Source: Bacillus benzoevorans
GTDB taxonomy: Bacteria > Bacillota > Bacilli > Bacillales > Cytobacillaceae
Direction: 5' to 3'
NCBI RefSeq assembly: GCF_014207535.1
Contig: NZ_JACHGK010000009.1
Location: 1 to 64,000, forward strand
DNA length: 64,000 nt
Shown: positions 51,960-60,552 of the stretch, piece after piece
How positions within the stretch are numbered: the stretch's first letter is position 1
Layout: every line of letters starts with the position of its first letter
Notes under the pieces: model-generated
Seen by the model: the letters and a program-made list of their open reading frames with translations, nothing else
Told to the model about the DNA's origin: nothing
Databases searched by the model: none
Program-made: the position numbers and the translations under genes

Positions 51960-54545
51960 ATGAATCGGGAAATGGTTTTTAAGATTGGTAAGGTTGGTTT
52001 TCCATTGGCGCTTTTTGCTGTGGCTATTTTTGAGATCGGCCATTTCGTGCGGACACTTAATGTTGGGCTGCTGCAGCAAGAGCTGGGGAAGTTACAGTAT
52101 GCGGAAATCCTCCTTATTCTAATGATTGCTTTCTTGGCAATTACACCTATGTTTTTATATGATGTGATCCTTGCCCGCGTTTTAGGACTGGAGATTCCGC
52201 GAAAAAAACTGCTAAGGAACTCATTCATTACCAATTCCTTTTCCAATCTCATTGGTTTTGGCGGACTTGTCGGCATGATGCTGCGGACATCCTTTTATAC
52301 CCAATACAAAGATGCCAACCGTTCATTACTTGGCACCATTGCTTCAGTAACCTTATATTTCCTAACGGGCTTATCTTTGCTTTCTTGGGTGGTTCTTTTC
52401 TTCTATTACGATTCCCACCTTCTTGCAGAGACCAAATGGCTTTTTCTAGCTGTTGTGGGGATTGGGCTTTATGCGCCGCTGTTTTTCATGGTGCATTTTT
52501 TTCACAAACTGAAAGGAAAGGAAACACCCGTCAGCTTCCGTTCAGGAGCCGCTCTGCTGGCAACTTCTGTTCTTGAATGGCTCTGTGCTTTTCTCGTTAT
52601 CTATTCATCAGCCTTCTTCTTGAAGATTCCGCTTCGATTGGAGGATCTCTTCCCTGTCTTTATTATTGCATCGTGCGCAGGGGCCGCCAGTATGATTCCC
52701 GGCGGACTGGGTTCATTTGACCTTGTGTTTATTTGGGGCATGCAAAGCTTAGTGACGTCTGATGAAAAAGTACTTGCTCTGATCATTATTTACCGCATCG
52801 GCTATTTTGTGCTTCCGTTTATCCTGTCCTTTGTTCTTTTCATTAAAGAATATTGGGAAAAGTGGAATCAATCGTGGAACCAATTGCCCAACATGCTCAT
52901 TCAAAAATTGAGCCATATTCTATTAACGATCATGGTTTTTGTTTCCGGTTTCATCTTGCTATTATCGGCCTCTGTCCCTGGGATTATCGCCCGCTTAAAG
53001 CTGGCACAGGAAATCTTATCATTGCCGATTATGAATCTTTCCCATCAGCTTTCCGTGACAGCGGGATTTATTCTTCTTGGGCTGTCAAGAGGGATTGAAT
53101 ACCAGGTAAAATGGGTCTACCATATCACCCTGATTGTATTGTCATTTGCCGTTGTCTTTACTTTATTCAAAGGGATTGATTACGAAGAAGCAAGCTTTGT
53201 GCTGGTTGCAGCCATTCTTTTAAGATTGGCCAAAAGTCAATTTTACCGGGAGAATTATGTTCTAACTTGGGGAAAAAGCATTTTCGACATTACTATCATC
53301 CTGTTGTTTACTTTTCTCTATCTATTTATTGGCTATGTAAACCTGCCAAGCTCTAAAATCAATCTTCCAGCCAAGCTGATGCCCTATGTGATGATGAATT
53401 CCCATGATGTATTTTTTAGTGCCATGATCGGCTTGGTGACGGCCCTAATCATCCTTTCCATTTTCTATATGGTTAGAAAACCACTCAACTGGAAAGACGA
53501 ATCCAGCCTTGGTCAAGAGGGAAAAATCTTAGCCCATTTGCATCAATTTGGCGGCAGTACGCTGTCTCATTTAATCTTTTTGCATGATAAATATGTTTAC
53601 TGGAATAAAGAGGAAACCGTTTTATTTTCCTATCAGAAGTATGCGAATAAAATGGTCGTGCTTGGAAATCCCATTGGAGAAAAGGATCACCTCATCGATG
53701 CGATTGAGGAATTTGCCGAAAATGCCGATCTTTACGGGTATACGCCTGTTTACTACGAGGTGAGCCAATCGCTGCTGCCTTCTTTCCACGAAAACGGATA
53801 TGCCTTTTTCAAACTTGGCGAGGAAGGATTTGTCAATCTGGAGTCCTTTTCCATGGAAGGCCACAAGAGGAAGAATGCGCGGACGCTTATGAATAAATTT
53901 GCCCGTGAACAAATTCATTTCGAGGTGGCACATCCCCCATTTTCCGATGATTTCATGACAGAGCTTGAGGATGTATCTTCACAATGGCTCAATGGCAGGA
54001 CGGAAAAAGGTTTCTCTCTCGGCTATTTTGATCAACATTATTTAAATCAATCAGACATCGCTGTGGTCCGGGGAAACGAAAATCAAGTATTAGGCTTTGC
54101 CAGCTTGATCCCTGTATATGATGGGCGGCAAACCCTTTCGGTCGATTTGATGCGCTTCATTCCGACAGCACCAAAGGGAGTGATGGATTTTATTTTCCTC
54201 TCATTATTTATCTGGTCTAAAGAACAGGGCTATAAACGATTTAATATGGGCATGGCCCCGCTATCCAATGTAGGAATGTCAAAATTCTCATTCTTGAGTG
54301 AAAAAATTGCCTGGCAAATCTTTGAACACGGGCAATCCTTCTATCAATTTCAAGGATTAAGAAGATTTAAGGATAAATACGTCAATCACTGGGAACCAAA
54401 ATATTTGGCCTACAGAAGACAGTCCTCCCTGCTATTCACCATGATGCAAATCACCTTCTTGATCAGCAGGAAAACAAGGCTTGAAACAAGGGGATGGTTC
54501 TCGCGTTTCCCTAATTTTTGTAAATTCAGGCAGCCAGATAGATGA
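51960..54545 (+). CDS. mprF: Phosphatidylglycerol lysyltransferase/flippase
   Basis: An 861-residue two-domain protein. Residues 1-510 hold about 14 membrane helices of the flippase part (SFITNSFSNLIGFGGLVGMMLRT; MIPGGLGSFDLVFIWGM), and residues 540-840 are the cytosolic GNAT-like DUF2156 synthase (QKYANKMVVLGNPIGEK; KRFNMGMAPLSNVG). MprF adds lysine from lysyl-tRNA to phosphatidylglycerol and flips the product, lowering surface charge and sensitivity to cationic peptides. ATG 51960 is 8 bp after GAAAAGG. The last 20 residues are encoded by a dispersed repeat that has replaced the original 3' end. Confidence 0.93.
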   Translation: MNREMVFKIGKVGFPLALFAVAIFEIGHFVRTLNVGLLQQELGKLQYAEILLILMIAFLAITPMFLYDVILARVLGLEIPRKKLLRNSFITNSFSNLIGFGGLVGMMLRTSFYTQYKDANRSLLGTIASVTLYFLTGLSLLSWVVLFFYYDSHLLAETKWLFLAVVGIGLYAPLFFMVHFFHKLKGKETPVSFRSGAALLATSVLEWLCAFLVIYSSAFFLKIPLRLEDLFPVFIIASCAGAASMIPGGLGSFDLVFIWGMQSLVTSDEKVLALIIIYRIGYFVLPFILSFVLFIKEYWEKWNQSWNQLPNMLIQKLSHILLTIMVFVSGFILLLSASVPGIIARLKLAQEILSLPIMNLSHQLSVTAGFILLGLSRGIEYQVKWVYHITLIVLSFAVVFTLFKGIDYEEASFVLVAAILLRLAKSQFYRENYVLTWGKSIFDITIILLFTFLYLFIGYVNLPSSKINLPAKLMPYVMMNSHDVFFSAMIGLVTALIILSIFYMVRKPLNWKDESSLGQEGKILAHLHQFGGSTLSHLIFLHDKYVYWNKEETVLFSYQKYANKMVVLGNPIGEKDHLIDAIEEFAENADLYGYTPVYYEVSQSLLPSFHENGYAFFKLGEEGFVNLESFSMEGHKRKNARTLMNKFAREQIHFEVAHPPFSDDFMTELEDVSSQWLNGRTEKGFSLGYFDQHYLNQSDIAVVRGNENQVLGFASLIPVYDGRQTLSVDLMRFIPTAPKGVMDFIFLSLFIWSKEQGYKRFNMGMAPLSNVGMSKFSFLSEKIAWQIFEHGQSFYQFQGLRRFKDKYVNHWEPKYLAYRRQSSLLFTMMQITFLISRKTRLETRGWFSRFPNFCKFRQPDR

Positions 54546-54584
54546 TAATAAATCCCTGTAGAACCTCTCTGCAGGGATTTTGAC
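54483..54584 (+). repeat. Dispersed terminator-bearing repeat, copy 1 (overlaps the end of mprF)
   Basis: Starts GAAACAAGGGGATGGTTC, continues through GCGTTTCCCTAATTTTTG, and ends in a hairpin, AAATCCCTG (54550-54558) with CAGGGATTT (54572-54580) plus T. The order matches copies at 56733 and 58051 (minus). Confidence 0.8.
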
Positions 54585-54678
54585 TGTCCATATGAAATGA
54601 GGAGGACGCATAAAGGAGATTTTAGAACAGATAAAAGATGAATTACTGGTCCTTCTGGTGATAACACCTTACTACCCA

Positions 54679-55083
54679 TTATCCTTTATAATATTTATTG
54701 CCTAATTTCGTCGCCCAGCCCTCACACCAAAATTGATCATATGGCGGCAAGGAGTGCCCCTGTGCCCTTTTGTAATTTCGATAATGATAGCGAAGAGCAG
54801 ATGGGATAGTCACAACTAGCGGCATAAATATACCTAATATTAAATTTTGAAAGCTATGTCCGTATTCATGGCATTTAATATGTGCGCTTGCGTTTTTCTG
54901 CACAAAGAAGAATCCGCCGAAATTAACACCGCCCCAATTCTCTCCAACCTCGAAATAAATGGAATAGCCATATTTTCGTGGCTTATTTCCGTCCATTAAT
55001 AAGACAAAGGACATGATTCCCCCTATTATATTTAAGGGCAGCCCCCAAGTTAATTGCAGCAACCAATATAGAATTCTACGCAT
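54679..55083 (-). CDS. Small membrane protein with an HEYGH zinc-metalloprotease-like motif
   Basis: A 134-residue protein if started at ATG 55083; in-frame starts at 55119 and 55173 are possible and the choice is uncertain. A hydrophobic N-terminus (about 3-30) is followed by IKCHEYGHSFQNLILG, an HExxH zinc-binding motif, a second hydrophobic stretch and a conserved-looking end, YDQFWCEGWATKLG, whose acidic residue could be the third ligand. It resembles small uncharacterised membrane proteins of Bacillaceae. Function unknown. Confidence 0.6.
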   Translation of the reverse strand: MRRILYWLLQLTWGLPLNIIGGIMSFVLLMDGNKPRKYGYSIYFEVGENWGGVNFGGFFFVQKNASAHIKCHEYGHSFQNLILGIFMPLVVTIPSALRYHYRNYKRAQGHSLPPYDQFWCEGWATKLGNKYYKG

Positions 55084-55281
55084 TTCATTTGTAATTCCTT
55101 TTTTCTTTTTTTCTATCATAAACCTTATATTCCCTGGAAGTAAAAGCAATATAACCTCGTCCCAATATAACACCGCTCTTTTTAAGGTTCTACCCTCATT
55201 AATTTATCCAGCCATTCCCTCGCCTTCTCAGTCTAAAGTATTATAATAAAGGAAAAGAAATAGAAGGAAGATGATGAAGCA

Positions 55282-55641
55282 ATGGAAAAAATCATGTTTA
55301 TTGAAACAGGGATGGGAATTGATGTCCACGGTCAAAATATTACAAAAGCGGCGATCCGTGCTGTAAAAAATGCGATCCACTATAATTCGATGCCCGGAAT
55401 GCGCTCTGTGCTGCCCGGTAATGATATAAATAATATGAAGGTGAACGTAAAGCTGGCCGTACCTTGCGATAAAGAGCTGCTGGATATCGAAGCTGTAAAA
55501 GAGGTCCTGCCTTTTGGCATCGTGACAGTGGAAGTGATGGATGGTGGCATGGTGACAACCAGCGGTGTTGTGCTTGAGGAAAAAGGCGATAAGAATGATT
55601 TGATGTACATTGTGGTTGCCTCCGTTGAAGTTGGGTATTAA
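55282..55641 (+). CDS. Lin0512 family protein (conserved hypothetical)
   Basis: A 119-residue cytoplasmic protein matching the Lin0512 family pattern: KIMFIETGMGIDVHGQ at the start, MPGMRSVLPGND in the middle and VVASVEVGY at the end. The family occurs as a small ring-forming enzyme-like fold of unknown function. A ribosome site (GGAAGATGATG) lies upstream and an 88-bp gap separates it from lplJ. Confidence 0.75.
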   Translation: MEKIMFIETGMGIDVHGQNITKAAIRAVKNAIHYNSMPGMRSVLPGNDINNMKVNVKLAVPCDKELLDIEAVKEVLPFGIVTVEVMDGGMVTTSGVVLEEKGDKNDLMYIVVASVEVGY

Positions 55642-55729
55642 TTTTTCCAAGAATGACCTAAGTTTATTAGTTGTTTTTCATTACTAATGCTAGTGTCAAA
55701 TATTAAGCAGCATAGACTGGAGGAGTAGC

Positions 55730-56725
55730 ATGTTATTCGTTGATAATAAAGGCATTAACAACCCGCAAATTAATTTAGCGATCGAGGAATACATATTAAC
55801 GCACCTGGATATTCATGAATCTTATTTACTTTTCTATATCAATGCTCCTTCGATAATCATTGGCCGCAACCAAAATACCATCGAAGAAATCAATACCGAA
55901 TATGTTGAAAATAATGGCGTAACTGTGGTGCGCCGTATGTCCGGCGGCGGGGCGGTTTATCATGATTTAGGCAATTTGAATTACAGCTTTATTACAAAAG
56001 ATGAAGGAAACAGTCTGCAGGACAATTTTAAAAAGTTTACCGGACCGGTAATTCAGGCTTTGCGCAAATTGGGGGCGAATGCCGAATTAATGGGGCGCAA
56101 TGATATCGAAATGGACGGGCGGAAAGTTTCCGGAACAGCACAATTTGCAACAGGCGGCAGAATGTATACCCATGGAACACTCCTGCTTAATTCTAATTTG
56201 GACAATGTCGGCAAGGCTTTAAAGCCGAGGAAGGAAAAAATTGAATCCAAAGGAGTGAAATCCGTCCGCGCCCGGGTAGGGAATATTTCTGAGTTTATTG
56301 AACAGCCGATGACCGTTGAGGAATTCCGCCAATTCATTTTGAAGAGTGTGTTTGAAGAAGAAGGCGGAGAGATCAAGGAGTATGTGTTAAAGGACGCCGA
56401 CTGGGAAAAAATTAATGAGATTTCGCGCCATAAATATCAAACATGGGAATGGAATTATGGAAAGTCACCAAAATTCAATATCCAAAACTCCCACCGCTTC
56501 CCGGCAGGAACGATTGACATCCGCCTTGATGTAGACAAAGGTGTCATTCATCATGCAAAAATTTACGGAGACTTCTTCGGCTGGGGCAATGTCGCCGATA
56601 TAGAAGAAAAACTAAAAGGGGTACGCTACGAAAAAGCCGCCCTTGAAGAAGCATTAAAAGATGTAGATACTAAACACTATTTCGGCAATATTGAGAAAGA
56701 GGAATTGCTGGGGTTGATTTATTAA
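55730..56725 (+). CDS. lplJ: Lipoate-protein ligase
   Basis: A 331-residue enzyme with both LplA domains: the catalytic domain with RRMSGGGAVYHDLGNLNYSF at 68-87 and Lys132 in GRKVSGTAQ, and the C-terminal accessory domain from about 245. It activates free lipoate with ATP and attaches it to GcvH and E2 proteins, the salvage counterpart of lipM/lipA at 22-24 kb. RBS GGAGGAG. A repeat-borne terminator begins 8 bases after its stop. Confidence 0.93.
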   Translation: MLFVDNKGINNPQINLAIEEYILTHLDIHESYLLFYINAPSIIIGRNQNTIEEINTEYVENNGVTVVRRMSGGGAVYHDLGNLNYSFITKDEGNSLQDNFKKFTGPVIQALRKLGANAELMGRNDIEMDGRKVSGTAQFATGGRMYTHGTLLLNSNLDNVGKALKPRKEKIESKGVKSVRARVGNISEFIEQPMTVEEFRQFILKSVFEEEGGEIKEYVLKDADWEKINEISRHKYQTWEWNYGKSPKFNIQNSHRFPAGTIDIRLDVDKGVIHHAKIYGDFFGWGNVADIEEKLKGVRYEKAALEEALKDVDTKHYFGNIEKEELLGLIY

Positions 56726-56732
56726 GCAGTTC

Positions 56733-56840
56733 GAAACACGGGGACGATTCTTCTGTTTCCCTAATTTTTGCAAAAAAACTTTCTGTCGGCCAGAAGAGTA
56801 TAAACAAAACCCTGCAAAACTATCTTTGCAGGGTTTTCTG
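56733..56840 (+). repeat. Dispersed terminator-bearing repeat, copy 2 (behind lplJ)
   Basis: GAAACACGGGGACGATTC, then TGTTTCCCTAATTTTTG, a variable middle, and the hairpin AAAACCCTGCAAA (56806-56818) with TTTGCAGGGTTTT (56825-56837). The hairpin also serves as terminator for lplJ and possibly for the convergent cysQ. Confidence 0.85.
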
Positions 56841-56899
56841 CATGTCCGGAACAATCACTCGATAAATCGTGGCGTGTCACAGTGACTTTGCAGGTATTT

Positions 56900-57724
56900 T
56901 TAAATCCCAAATCCCTCTCTCATCGCAATAAACCAAGGATTTAGAAGGTTTTCTTTGTTGTATTCCAGAGGCTGGTTGTCTGCTGTTTTGACAATCTTTC
57001 CGCCGGATTGCTCCACTATTGTCTGCCCTGCCGCAGTATCCCATTCCATGGTAGGAGCGAAACGTGGATAGACGTCTGCTTTCCCTTCTGCTACTAAACA
57101 GAGCTTCAATGAACTTCCAATCGATGTTACTTCTGTCTCGCCATATTTTTCTTTCACCCGGTTCACATAAGCCTCTGTTTCAGGAGACATGTGTGAACGG
57201 CTGGCCACCACATATTTTTTGTCCTTATTATCGAGATAAGGAAGCCGTAAAGCTGCTTCCAGCAATTCATTGTCGTTATTCATCTTATTAAAGTTCTTTG
57301 CCTGCTCCAGTTTAAAAGCGCCAACACCCTTTTTAGCAAAATAAAGCCTATCTAAGACAGGTGCATAAATGACGCCAATGACAGGTGTTCCTTTGCAAAC
57401 CAACGCAATATTTACGGTGAACTCGCCGTTTCTTTTGACAAATTCTTTCGTACCATCAAGCGGATCCACAATCCATAAACAATCCCACTGTTTCCGTTCT
57501 TGATAATCCACTGCTTTGACTTCCTCGCTCAAAACCGGAATATGAGGATAAAAGTGGTTTAACTGTTGAATAATTTCTGCATTCGATCTTTTATCAGCTA
57601 ATGTTAAAGGGGAATTATCCTCTTTATTTTCAACCTCAAAGTCCGAACCATATACTTCTAGTATCCGCTCCCCCGCTGCCATGGAAATTTGCACTAAATC
57701 GGTTAATTTAATATTTTCATACAT
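56900..57724 (-). CDS. cysQ: 3'(2'),5'-bisphosphate nucleotidase, CysQ/inositol monophosphatase family
   Basis: A 274-residue phosphatase with the metal-binding motifs of the family: Glu67-Glu68 in VLSEEV, WIVDPLDGTKEF at 84-95 and WDTAAGQTIVEQSGG near 229. It hydrolyses PAP to AMP in sulfur assimilation. ATG 57724 has GGAGGAAA upstream; the frame stays open 24 codons further without support. It is a single gene. Confidence 0.88.
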   Translation of the reverse strand: MYENIKLTDLVQISMAAGERILEVYGSDFEVENKEDNSPLTLADKRSNAEIIQQLNHFYPHIPVLSEEVKAVDYQERKQWDCLWIVDPLDGTKEFVKRNGEFTVNIALVCKGTPVIGVIYAPVLDRLYFAKKGVGAFKLEQAKNFNKMNNDNELLEAALRLPYLDNKDKKYVVASRSHMSPETEAYVNRVKEKYGETEVTSIGSSLKLCLVAEGKADVYPRFAPTMEWDTAAGQTIVEQSGGKIVKTADNQPLEYNKENLLNPWFIAMREGFGI

Positions 57725-58050
57725 GTATATTTCCTCCAATAAGTGTTCGATACCGTCCAGAATTAAGGTGGTACCTGTTACTCGTTTATTCCACATTACT
57801 GCTTTCGAAGCTTCCTTTTCTCCACAGGCACTTACTTTAACAATTAATCATAATAAATATTATTCCTATAAAACTACTTTAATTTTAGCAAATATTCCAG
57901 ACAATCATACATCATCTTACTCATAAATACTTTAATTCCAAAACAACTATAGCCTATCCGGATTTTATCAAATTTTGGTGCTCAGCACCATCCAGTTAAG
58001 AAAATATCATGAAGAAAAAAGGTCGTGAATGTGAGCCGGTGAATTATAAC
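57725..58050. other. Intergenic region upstream of cysQ, no gene recognised
   Basis: About 325 bp, AT-rich. It includes a chance match to the T-box core (AAGGTGGTACC at 57765) that lacks the other T-box parts. Confidence 0.4.
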
Positions 58051-58131
58051 AAAGCCCTGCAGAGATTTCTCTCCACAGGGCTTTCTATTTGGTAGATATT
58101 AGGGAAACGCAAGAACCGTCCCCGCGTTTCG
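58051..58131 (-). repeat. Dispersed terminator-bearing repeat, copy 3
   Basis: On the minus strand: GAAACGCGGGGACGGTTC, TTGCGTTTCCCTAAT, then the hairpin AAAGCCCTG / CAGGGCTTT (58084-58051) with an inner AGAGA/TCTCT stem. It begins one base after the stop codon of the gene at 58132. Confidence 0.85.
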
Positions 58132-58830
58132 TTATTCTATTTTATCAACAGAGATACCAGGAATGGATATTTTTCCTCCCATTGTCGATTGGTATGAGAT
58201 TAAACCAGCTGATACTCCCATAATCGTAATCACATCATCTTCTAATACTCTGGATGTAACAATAGATTTATCAAATTCTGCAAAAAGAATGGTGTCGTAA
58301 TCACTATTAACAGCCAATCTTATTTGAGTTGAATCATCACCTTCCATAACTTGAACGACTTTGCCGCGAAATTTAACTTTTTGACCCATAAAGTCTTCAG
58401 GGGTTCTTGCTAATTGATCATACGTGATTCCTGTATCATAGCCTTTCTTGGCTTCTTCTTCTGCTACTCTTTTTGCTTCAGCTTCAGCCGCCGCTTTAGC
58501 TGCTGCCTCAGCTTCTGCCTTCGCCTTCTCCTCAGCTAAACGTTTTTCTTCTGCAGCTTTAGCTTCCGCTTCTTGCTGTTTACGCTCTTCTTCTTTCATT
58601 GCAAACCATGGAGCGGCTTCATCTACTTTAGCTTTTAGGTCTTTGTTTTTAGATTTTAAACTTGCGACAGTATCATTTTTCGTTGAAAGTTGTTTACTCA
58701 AATCCTCAACTTTACTATTTGCACTATCTAATTGTTCTTGTGAAGGACCTGCTGCTGCTCCAATTATAAAAGCGATAATAGCTGTCAATACATATTTCCA
58801 TCTTCTTTTTAAAAATTCTATTACCTTCAT
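58132..58830 (-). CDS. Membrane-anchored coiled-coil protein with a C-terminal OB-like domain
   Basis: A 232-residue protein. ATG 58830 follows AAAGGATG; the longer frame lacks support. A membrane helix at about 12-28 is followed by a coiled coil (about 30-75), a long alanine/glutamate/lysine helix (about 82-130, KAEAEAAAKAAAEAEAKR) and a compact domain (about 135-232: YDQLARTPEDFMGQKVKFRGKVVQV ... DDVITIMGV) that looks like an OB fold. Similar proteins in Bacillus are annotated loosely as toxin regulators; I would not assign a function. Confidence 0.7.
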   Translation of the reverse strand: MKVIEFLKRRWKYVLTAIIAFIIGAAAGPSQEQLDSANSKVEDLSKQLSTKNDTVASLKSKNKDLKAKVDEAAPWFAMKEEERKQQEAEAKAAEEKRLAEEKAKAEAEAAAKAAAEAEAKRVAEEEAKKGYDTGITYDQLARTPEDFMGQKVKFRGKVVQVMEGDDSTQIRLAVNSDYDTILFAEFDKSIVTSRVLEDDVITIMGVSAGLISYQSTMGGKISIPGISVDKIE

Positions 58831-58969
58831 GTTGTAACATCCTTTCTTTAGTGAGTATTGTATTATTGTTTGAATCAGGAAAAGAGACGATACTATGAAT
58901 TGGGATTTTTTATCCAAAACGTATTTTTTTATTTTATGAAGTTGATTTAGAAACACTTTTCGAAACTTA

Positions 58970-59023
58970 CGGGCTTTCCATTTGGAAGTTATTAGGGAAA
59001 CGCAAGAACTGCCCCTGTGTTTA
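58970..59023 (-). repeat. Dispersed repeat, partial copy 4
   Basis: Minus strand AAACACAGGGGCAGTTC, TTGCGTTTCCCTAAT and a piece of the trailing GGAAAGCCC segment, without a complete hairpin. It lies between divergent genes. Confidence 0.7.
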
Positions 59024-59083
59024 CATAAATTATCGGAACTGAGAAAAAGTAAGAGGGATTGAGTTTGAACGGGGGTTTTTCAA

Positions 59084-59560
59084 TTGTCGCTTACGATTGC
59101 ATCCTGCCTGACGATGTTGGTGATCATTGCTTTTTTTACCACGAAGAGATTTTTGCATCCTTTTGAACAGTTATTGATATTTTTTCTTTTAGTTTTTGGT
59201 TATACGAGTTTTGTGTCTATTGTTTATGTGAACCTTGGATTATGGGAACTTAGTCAAAGAGTACAGGATGTAGTGGCATTTCGTCTAAATGGACTCGTAT
59301 ATGTTCCATTGACAATCTTATGGTTTATCGGCTTATGGAGGGGAGCAGCACGCAATTTCTTTAGATATGGGGTCCTTTTAGGCTGTTTTCTCATTCTCTT
59401 ATACAGCGGCGATTATCTATTACGATTATACGGTGTATATCAATATCATGAGTGGAATCATATGATTTTAGGAACGGCTTGGATTTCACTATTTGCAATT
59501 ACATTATTGGTCCAGCATTTTTTTAGATTATTGCTTAAAAAGGAAAGAATCCTATTATGA
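59084..59560 (+). CDS. Small polytopic membrane protein, CBO0543-like, first of a pair
   Basis: A 158-residue protein with four to five membrane segments. The probable start is TTG 59084 (GGGGG lies 8 bp upstream), with ATG 59113 as an alternative. Its stop overlaps the ATG of the next gene (ATGA). I know no function; the pattern of paired small membrane proteins is common in spore-forming Firmicutes. Confidence 0.6.
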   Translation: MSLTIASCLTMLVIIAFFTTKRFLHPFEQLLIFFLLVFGYTSFVSIVYVNLGLWELSQRVQDVVAFRLNGLVYVPLTILWFIGLWRGAARNFFRYGVLLGCFLILLYSGDYLLRLYGVYQYHEWNHMILGTAWISLFAITLLVQHFFRLLLKKERILL

Positions 59561-60054
59561 ATCCACTTCCAATCCCGAAAGAATTAAACGTAAATGAATG
59601 GTTTGTCATTCTATCCATTGTAGCAACTTATCCGATATTCTTTTTGCTAAAAAGAAACATGCCAGTGAGCATGATGATACTGATTGTTTTATTTTCTGCC
59701 ACCATAGCGAGAATAACAGATCATGTATTATCAGGTCCGCCATTGGATTTATATGATGTGATGGATAGTGCTAACTACGATCTTTTTGATATCCTTTACT
59801 ATCTTCTATATGGGCCATTTGCTTATCTCTTTCTTTACATCTATGAAAAATTCGTCATTAAAGGGGTGAAGCTTTTTCTTTATATAGTGGCTTTGTCCAT
59901 TCTGAGTGTGGTATATGAACGGATTACCGTTTGGTTCGGTGTATTTACATTCAAGGAATGGAGGTCTGTTTATTCTTTTCCAGTTTATTTGCTGATTCAG
60001 TCATTAACGATTTGGTACTATCGTTTTTTAAGGAAATTTATTAAAACCCATTAA
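59557..60054 (+). CDS. CBO0543 family membrane protein, second of the pair
   Basis: A 165-residue protein with about five membrane helices and the family-like segment YDVMDSANYDLFDILYYLLYGPFAYLFLYIYEKF near 68-101. Overlaps the preceding gene by 4 bases, indicating translational coupling. Function unknown. A 41-bp tandem array lies about 100 bp behind the stop. Confidence 0.65.
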   Translation: MNPLPIPKELNVNEWFVILSIVATYPIFFLLKRNMPVSMMILIVLFSATIARITDHVLSGPPLDLYDVMDSANYDLFDILYYLLYGPFAYLFLYIYEKFVIKGVKLFLYIVALSILSVVYERITVWFGVFTFKEWRSVYSFPVYLLIQSLTIWYYRFLRKFIKTH

Positions 60055-60156
60055 TCGTATTAATCACCTATTTCCGTATAAAGGATATCCCAACATAGGA
60101 TATACCTTTGAAGGGATGATAAATTATACCGGGTAAAAGCACAGCTGATGCTGCCA

Positions 60157-60455
60157 CCTAGGAATAACTCTATTCCTATGCATTTTTGCTTCTGTTCCCT
60201 AGGTATAACTCTATTCCTATGCATTTTTGCTTCTGTTCCCTAGGTATAACTCTATTACTATGCATTTTTGCTTCTGTCCCCTAGGTATAACTCTATTCTT
60301 ATGCATTTTTGCTTCTGTTCCCTAGGTATAACTCTATTCCTATGCATTTTTGCTTCTGTTCCCTAGGTATAACTCTATTCCTATGCATTTTTGCTTCTGT
60401 CCCCTAGGTATAACTCTATTCCTATGCATTTTTGCTTCTGTTCCCTAGGAATAAT
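60157..60455. repeat. 41-bp tandem repeat array, seven units
   Basis: CCTAGG marks the unit borders at 60157, 60198, 60239, 60280, 60321, 60362, 60403 and 60444, exactly 41 bp apart. Units share TATAACTCTATTCCTATG and CATTTTTGCTTCTGTTC with single-base variants. In unit 1, TAGGAATA and TATTCCTA form a perfect inverted repeat. The period is not a multiple of three and no unique spacers exist, so it is neither coding nor CRISPR. Confidence 0.95.
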
Positions 60456-60503
60456 TTTTGCCTAAAGGAACCTTCATTGACATTTTCCCTTTCAATATTA
60501 ACT

Positions 60504-60545
60504 AAAATTCCCGTGAGATATAAATAATCCCACGGGCGTTTTTCT
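60504..60545. terminator. Terminator between the repeat array and the truncated regulator gene
   Basis: CCCGTG / CACGGG stem with A/T tracts on both sides; oriented to end the minus-strand gene at 60553. Confidence 0.65.
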
Positions 60546-60552
60546 GATTACA

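Noticed and set aside
57764..57776. T-box riboswitch core (AAGGTGGTACC)
   Set aside because: No specifier stem, no antiterminator/terminator pair and no downstream plus-strand gene; it lies in the cysQ upstream region in the wrong direction.
60157..60455. CRISPR array
   Set aside because: Units are contiguous 41-bp near-identical copies with no unique spacers, and no cas genes are present.
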